A DNA stretch of 41,855 nucleotides, taken from the IMG/VR virus record IMGVR_UViG_3300038457_000284, positions 1-41,855 of that record; one strand, written 5' to 3'. Of the stretch, positions 37,773-41,855 are shown piece by piece; the stretch's first letter is position 1, and each line of letters opens with the position of its first letter. Under the pieces are notes generated by a model that saw only the letters and a list, made by a program, of their open reading frames with translations, was not told the DNA's origin and searched no databases. The position numbers and the translations under genes were made by a program. Origin of the DNA: a virus.

Positions 37773-40420
37773 TGAAACGACTTCTCGCAGGGATACTCTT
37801 TTTGTTCTTCGCCGTCGTGATGCAGGCGCAGAACTTCAACGCCTCAGACACCACGCCAGCGGCCCCGACAGGCGGGTTTAACGTCCATTGGCAGAACGAC
37901 TCCAGCTCGCCGCGCAACTTCTCTGCCTACATTCCAGCCAGCACGTTTCTAGGTTATGGTCTGTTGACCACTAAGGGCGATCTTCTCGGTTTCGGGTCGG
38001 CTCCTGTTCGGTTTCCGGTCGGCGCTGATGGGTCGTGCATAGTCGCAGACTCAACGCAGGCGCTCGGTGTCAAGTGGAGTTCATCGTGCGGCGGCGGCGG
38101 CGGCGGGAGTTTCACGGCGGCGGGCGATCTTAGCGGATCGAGCACGACACAACAGGTCATCGGGCTCAAAGGCGTGGCTCTACCTCCCCTGGGCGCTGGC
38201 TACCTCCACTACAACGGAGGGTCATTTGTCTTCGACACTCCGTCAGGAAGCGGCGGCACAGCCGTTACACAAGCCCCCGGTGATACCAGCACCGATATAG
38301 CAACAGACCAATTTGTGATGTCCAATGCTGCAGTGGGCGCGGGCGGAGGCGTGTGGCAGCGCGCCGGTACAGTGATGACGGGTCTTGCCAGTGAGGGATA
38401 TGCGGCGCAGGAGCCCTCCGTGATCTACGAGGGGAGCCCGCAAATCCTTACCACTGACACCAGCGTTTTCAAGATGTGGTGGACGTGTGGATGGTCAACA
38501 GGGCAAGTCTGCTATGGAGAATCGCCGGATGGACTGACCTGGACGCGGTACTCGGGTAACCCGGTAATCGGCGGCGACCATGAACATGGTCACGTCATGA
38601 AAAACGGGAGCACCTATTACTACTATGGGGCCAACGCACCTCTGGGCGGATCGGCGTTCGATCAGTACACGTCAACGAATGGCGTTACCTGGACTCTCGC
38701 ACATTCCGCTGTTCTCTCTGTCGGAACCACGGGCGCATGGGATGGCACGGGGATGGGCAACATCAACGTGTGGGTCGAGGGCTCCACCTGGTACGCACTC
38801 TATGAGGCTTGCTGCACGAATGGCGATTGGGAGAGCGGACTGGCAACCTCCACGGACGGAGCGGGCGCGGTCTGGACAAAATACTCAGGCAATCCGATTC
38901 TCACCAGTTCAACGACTTCACGGAGCGACCCGCACGCCTACAAAATCGGCGGGACGTACTACACCTGGTTGCACAGTGGAGCGAACCCAGGAGGGCTGCC
39001 GACTGATATCTATTTCACCTCCACGACCAGCCTGACTTCGTGGACAGCGGCCGTCACGGACGTGTTCCCACGCGCGACATTTGATGAGGGCGCGAACAAC
39101 CCGAACGGTCAATTAGCCGATCCCGATTTACTGGAAGTGAACGGCAACACGTATATGTTCTATGACGCCGATCAGACACAGATTCCCGAGGCTGGTTATC
39201 CAGGCAACATCCACATCAAGCTTGCGATTGCTCCGATGACGATGGCCGCGCTAGTACAGACCAGGCAAGGAGCGGGCGCGGTGTTTGGTGGCTCCAACAC
39301 ACAGGCGAGTGGGAATATGGGCGCAGTACAGTTCAGCGCCCCTAGCATGGTGACGAGCTCCCCAGACTTCAACTGGAATCAAGTGGGTGATTGGCTACAG
39401 CTCACCGGAAATGCCAATACGAGCTACCCGAGTGTCAGCGGGGCTCCGTTGACGCTTGGTGTTTATGGTCAAGCTGGGCAAGACTACGGATACATTGCTT
39501 TTAACGGGAGGAACACAGCGGGAGGCTACACCGGAGCGACGCAAATATGCAACATTGCAACAAGTAACAGTTCTGGCGGGTGTAGCTTGAATATGTCTGC
39601 GACCAACGGGACCTCCACTCCTGCTTGGGGAATAGCGGGAGCTGCGACTCCATTCTGGAATTTCTTTTCACCTCTTGCCATCCCGCTAACCTTTTCAGCG
39701 TCGGGGACAGGCACTAAAGACACCGGGCTTTCTCGAACGGCTGCCGGATCAGTCGCGGTGGGGAACGGGACGGCAGGAGATGCTAGCGGCACCTTCACTG
39801 CAGACCAGTTCTGCCTTGGATCAGCGTGTATCACCACATGGCCTAGCGGGAGCGGGCCTGGGTACTTGGCTCTTACAGGTGGCACGATGACTGGGCCAAT
39901 AACTGCGCCGGATGGTTCGGCTTCCACACCAGAATATGGGTTTTCTTCTGGTGGCGGGCTGTGGGGACGTGGCGGATATACCACCTTGTTAAGCGGGGCG
40001 ACCAGTATATTCTTTGGAACCTCCGCGAATGCCTCGCAAGCCAGCATCGCAACTAGCGGCACTGGCACCTATGCGATGGGTTCAAACGGTGCAATCTCTT
40101 GGACGAATAGCGCCGGGAACGCTAATTCCAGTATGGACACAAGCACTTCTCGTTGCGCGGCAGGAATTGTTTGCATCGGGACAGGGGCATCAGGTAGCAC
40201 GTTAGGCGTTATCGAAGCCGCTGCCTTTCTTCCGGGCATACTCTACAGCGCAGCGGGAACCCCGGTGCCAACATGCGCCTCCGGAATCAAAGGGCTGACC
40301 GCAGTAGTCGGCGACGCGACCTCACCTACTTACATGGGAACCTACACAAGCGGCGGCGGCGTCACCGTTCCGGTTGTGTGTAGTTACAACGGCAGCGCCT
40401 ACGCGTGGCTGACCAATTAG
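37772..40420 (+). CDS. Exported tail-fibre-like protein with glycosidase-type beta-propeller
   Basis: An 882-residue protein. It begins with a Sec signal (KRLLAGILFLFFAVVMQA, cleavage expected before QNF). Residues ~65-185 carry fibre motifs familiar from phage tails: LTTKGDLLGFGSAPVRFPVG, VADSTQALGVKW and PGDTSTDIATDQFVMSNA. Residues ~190-490 resemble the five-bladed propeller of glycoside hydrolases such as GH43/GH32-related enzymes, with repeated blocks (KMWWTCGWSTGQVCYGESPD, GLTWTRYSGNPVIGG, VWTKYSGNPILTSS, ADPDLLEVNGNTYMFYDADQ). The C-terminal ~250 residues return to fibre type (LALTGGTMTGPITAPDG). A role in recognising or trimming host surface glycans is likely. Catalytic residues cannot be assigned by eye. 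Confidence 0.72.
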   Translation: MKRLLAGILFLFFAVVMQAQNFNASDTTPAAPTGGFNVHWQNDSSSPRNFSAYIPASTFLGYGLLTTKGDLLGFGSAPVRFPVGADGSCIVADSTQALGVKWSSSCGGGGGGSFTAAGDLSGSSTTQQVIGLKGVALPPLGAGYLHYNGGSFVFDTPSGSGGTAVTQAPGDTSTDIATDQFVMSNAAVGAGGGVWQRAGTVMTGLASEGYAAQEPSVIYEGSPQILTTDTSVFKMWWTCGWSTGQVCYGESPDGLTWTRYSGNPVIGGDHEHGHVMKNGSTYYYYGANAPLGGSAFDQYTSTNGVTWTLAHSAVLSVGTTGAWDGTGMGNINVWVEGSTWYALYEACCTNGDWESGLATSTDGAGAVWTKYSGNPILTSSTTSRSDPHAYKIGGTYYTWLHSGANPGGLPTDIYFTSTTSLTSWTAAVTDVFPRATFDEGANNPNGQLADPDLLEVNGNTYMFYDADQTQIPEAGYPGNIHIKLAIAPMTMAALVQTRQGAGAVFGGSNTQASGNMGAVQFSAPSMVTSSPDFNWNQVGDWLQLTGNANTSYPSVSGAPLTLGVYGQAGQDYGYIAFNGRNTAGGYTGATQICNIATSNSSGGCSLNMSATNGTSTPAWGIAGAATPFWNFFSPLAIPLTFSASGTGTKDTGLSRTAAGSVAVGNGTAGDASGTFTADQFCLGSACITTWPSGSGPGYLALTGGTMTGPITAPDGSASTPEYGFSSGGGLWGRGGYTTLLSGATSIFFGTSANASQASIATSGTGTYAMGSNGAISWTNSAGNANSSMDTSTSRCAAGIVCIGTGASGSTLGVIEAAAFLPGILYSAAGTPVPTCASGIKGLTAVVGDATSPTYMGTYTSGGGVTVPVVCSYNGSAYAWLTN

Positions 40421-40427
40421 GAGATTT

Positions 40428-40706
40428 ATGCGAACACTGTCAGCTGTCCTTTTGTTTAGCATCTTCACGTTTGCGGCTGTACCAACCGCTCCAACCGCTC
40501 CGACGATCACGCCCGAGATGCGGGCACAATACTGGCGAGCGCAAGCCGAAGCGATGGCGGCGGCGAAGCGTGCGGAAAACGCTAACACCAAACTGCAAGG
40601 TGCACAGGCTGAGATGGTGAAGGCTTGCGGCGATCTCCAGCTCATCGCTGGGCCGGATGGCGAGCCTACGTGCCAAGCGAAGCCAGAAGCAGCTAAGGCG
40701 AAGTAA
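40428..40706 (+). CDS. Small exported coiled-coil protein
   Basis: A 92-residue protein with AGGAG 5 nt before the ATG. Residues 1-18 form a signal sequence (RTLSAVLLFSIFTFAAVP), then a Thr/Ala/Pro linker, a charged helix (MRAQYWRAQAEAMAAAKRAE) and a Cys pair with CGDLQLIAGPDGEPTC. It follows the fibre gene by 7 nt and is cotranscribed. It could be a fibre partner or chaperone, or a periplasmic spanin-like protein. The function is open. Confidence 0.58.
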   Translation: MRTLSAVLLFSIFTFAAVPTAPTAPTITPEMRAQYWRAQAEAMAAAKRAENANTKLQGAQAEMVKACGDLQLIAGPDGEPTCQAKPEAAKAK

Positions 40707-40739
40707 CCGTCGGTGGGGGCTACGATGATGCGAGACTCG

Positions 40740-41855
40740 TTAAGCGTCGGCGGCGGCGGCAATCGCCATGGTCTGAGACCGATTCAATCGCTCGATGACC
40801 ACCGCTCCCAACGCCTGACCTGGCAATTCCACCAGTCTATAGGTGGCGTATGCGATGAGCGAAGAAACGCCCACGCACCCCACGAACTTCAGCGCCAGAT
40901 CGGCGGTTGCAATCGGAACAATGGGTCGCGCAAACACGCGGGCAGCGAAGTGCAGGACGGCGAAATGAACCAAGTAAAGTGAGAAGCTGAGCTTGCCAGT
41001 GAACACGGTCCAACGGTTGACGAGTATTCGAGTGGGGTAAATAGAAAGGCAATAGGCCATGCACGCAAAGCCTACAGAAAAGGAAACATTCTCAGGGATT
41101 CGCGTGGTGATGTGTTGTCCAACAACGACCAGCGCAGCAATGCCGAGCAGCGGGGTGGCAGCCGAAGCCGCGTCGTACTGGCGGTTTTGGACGCATCGAT
41201 ACAAAACCAGTCCGAGGCAAAAGACAGGCAACTGACTGGGCAAGAAGAGGTGGAGATATTCTCCCCACATTCGCGGGTCTCCGATGGGTCCAAAGGAGTG
41301 AAGCAGGCTCCCGGTGATAATGGCCAGCATTGTCGTAGCGAAGAACAGCCTGCAGGCGCGGCCGGCGGAATTGGTAAATCCCATGAGAAAAGGCAGGAGA
41401 ACGTAAAAGCTCATTTCGACCGCAATCGACCACCCACCAGGAACAGTGCTGTTGATCCATTGCGAATGAAATCCACTTACGAAGAAGACCGTCGAGGCGA
41501 TGTTTGCGGCGGTGACTCGGGGCGCGTCGCCGAGCCAGTAACGCGCGCCAAGACCGTCTTGCCACAAGTAGTAAGCCAGGGCGCAGTAATACAAGGGAGC
41601 AATGCGAAAGAATCGCCGGATGAAGAAGTTCCGCAAGGGCTCGCCGGCCCTTCCGTGCAGCGACATGGCAACGGTGAAAGCGCTCATCACAAAGAACAAC
41701 TGAACGCCCAAGGAACCATGATCCGCGATCCGCTGAACGGTACCCGGAAGCTGCGCGGTGATGAGAAATTGGGGGACGTGGACCAGCATTACCGCGAGAA
41801 CAGCCCAGCCGCGGAGTGCGTCCACGTAAGCATACTTTGTGGGCTCGGTTGCCAT
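40740..41855 (-). CDS. Membrane acyltransferase, acyltransferase-3 (OatA/OafA-like) family
   Basis: A 371-residue integral membrane protein. The family signature is at the N-terminus (YVDALRGWAVLAVMLVHVPQ) with the conserved Arg and His, followed by SLGVQLFFVMSAFTVAMSLH. About ten hydrophobic segments follow, including FVVSGFHSQWINSTVPGGWS with the motif near AVEMSFYVLLPFL. These enzymes O-acylate surface polysaccharides; phage-borne members change the host O-antigen and block rival phages. The ATG is at the last base of the window, so its ribosome site lies outside it, or at 7-11 if the ends join. It converges with the exported cassette across a 33-bp gap. Confidence 0.85.
   Translation of the reverse strand: MATEPTKYAYVDALRGWAVLAVMLVHVPQFLITAQLPGTVQRIADHGSLGVQLFFVMSAFTVAMSLHGRAGEPLRNFFIRRFFRIAPLYYCALAYYLWQDGLGARYWLGDAPRVTAANIASTVFFVSGFHSQWINSTVPGGWSIAVEMSFYVLLPFLMGFTNSAGRACRLFFATTMLAIITGSLLHSFGPIGDPRMWGEYLHLFLPSQLPVFCLGLVLYRCVQNRQYDAASAATPLLGIAALVVVGQHITTRIPENVSFSVGFACMAYCLSIYPTRILVNRWTVFTGKLSFSLYLVHFAVLHFAARVFARPIVPIATADLALKFVGCVGVSSLIAYATYRLVELPGQALGAVVIERLNRSQTMAIAAAADA

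Noticed and set aside
1-41855. Diversity-generating retroelement, tyrosine or serine integrase, tRNA genes
   Set aside because: Looked for in the translated genes and gaps; no reverse transcriptase, integrase motif or tRNA-like cloverleaf was recognised.

Overview
This window reads as an essentially complete, Mu-like (transposable) long-tailed phage genome of about 42 kb, most likely from an acidobacterial (Terriglobia-type) host. The transposable assignment rests on a DDE transposase with a Mu-type layout (25368..27428), an adjacent MuB-like ATPase (27425..28429), a GemA-like protein, Mu gp27/gp28-type terminase subunits, a Mu F/SPP1 gp7-type head protein, and the absence of any tyrosine or serine integrase. 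The tail genes (tube protein, long tape measure, distal tail, Cys-rich hub-associated protein, J-like tip; no sheath) point to a siphovirus rather than a Mu-type myovirus. The host assignment is inference from the GC-rich composition and from a tail-tip Ig-like domain of a type common in Acidobacteriota secreted proteins.

Layout. The switch lies at 24.6 kb. A LexA/CI-type repressor (23955..24614, minus) faces a compact early promoter (24631..24658, plus). Leftward of the switch, all on the minus strand: a possible lysogeny-expressed gene (23351..23950); lysis and small membrane genes (23134 down to 21203); packaging (21203 to 18567); portal and head genes, including a protease-scaffold-capsid fusion (18576 to 12711); head-tail joining and tail genes (12608 to 679); and dUTPase (435 to 1). 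Rightward, all on the plus strand: two paralogous small HTH-like proteins, transposase, ATPase, a run of about 25 tightly coupled small genes of which thirteen have Cys-pair (zinc-ribbon-like) signatures, a full-length DnaB helicase, GemA and an excisionase-type HTH. The right end carries three consecutive genes with signal peptides, including an 882-residue tail-fibre-like protein with a glycosidase-type beta-propeller. A convergent membrane acyltransferase closes the window.

Working model. The repressor holds the lysogen and, having a self-cleavage peptidase, is probably SOS-inducible. The early arm then transposes and replicates the element, possibly using the phage's own DnaB. The left arm packages DNA, builds the virion and lyses the cell. 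The late arm is inverted relative to the early arm, unlike Mu, where nearly everything but the repressor runs one way. The acyltransferase and exported fibre genes probably act at the cell surface.

The window begins exactly at the stop of dut and ends exactly at the start of the acyltransferase gene, both on the minus strand. If the ends are joined, a GGAGG lies 6 nt upstream of the acyltransferase start. This may mean the sequence is a circular or circularly permuted genome cut at a gene boundary. Extraction of a prophage at gene boundaries explains the ends equally well. No transposon-type termini were identified by eye. All family assignments come from reading motifs and gene order; no database search was run.
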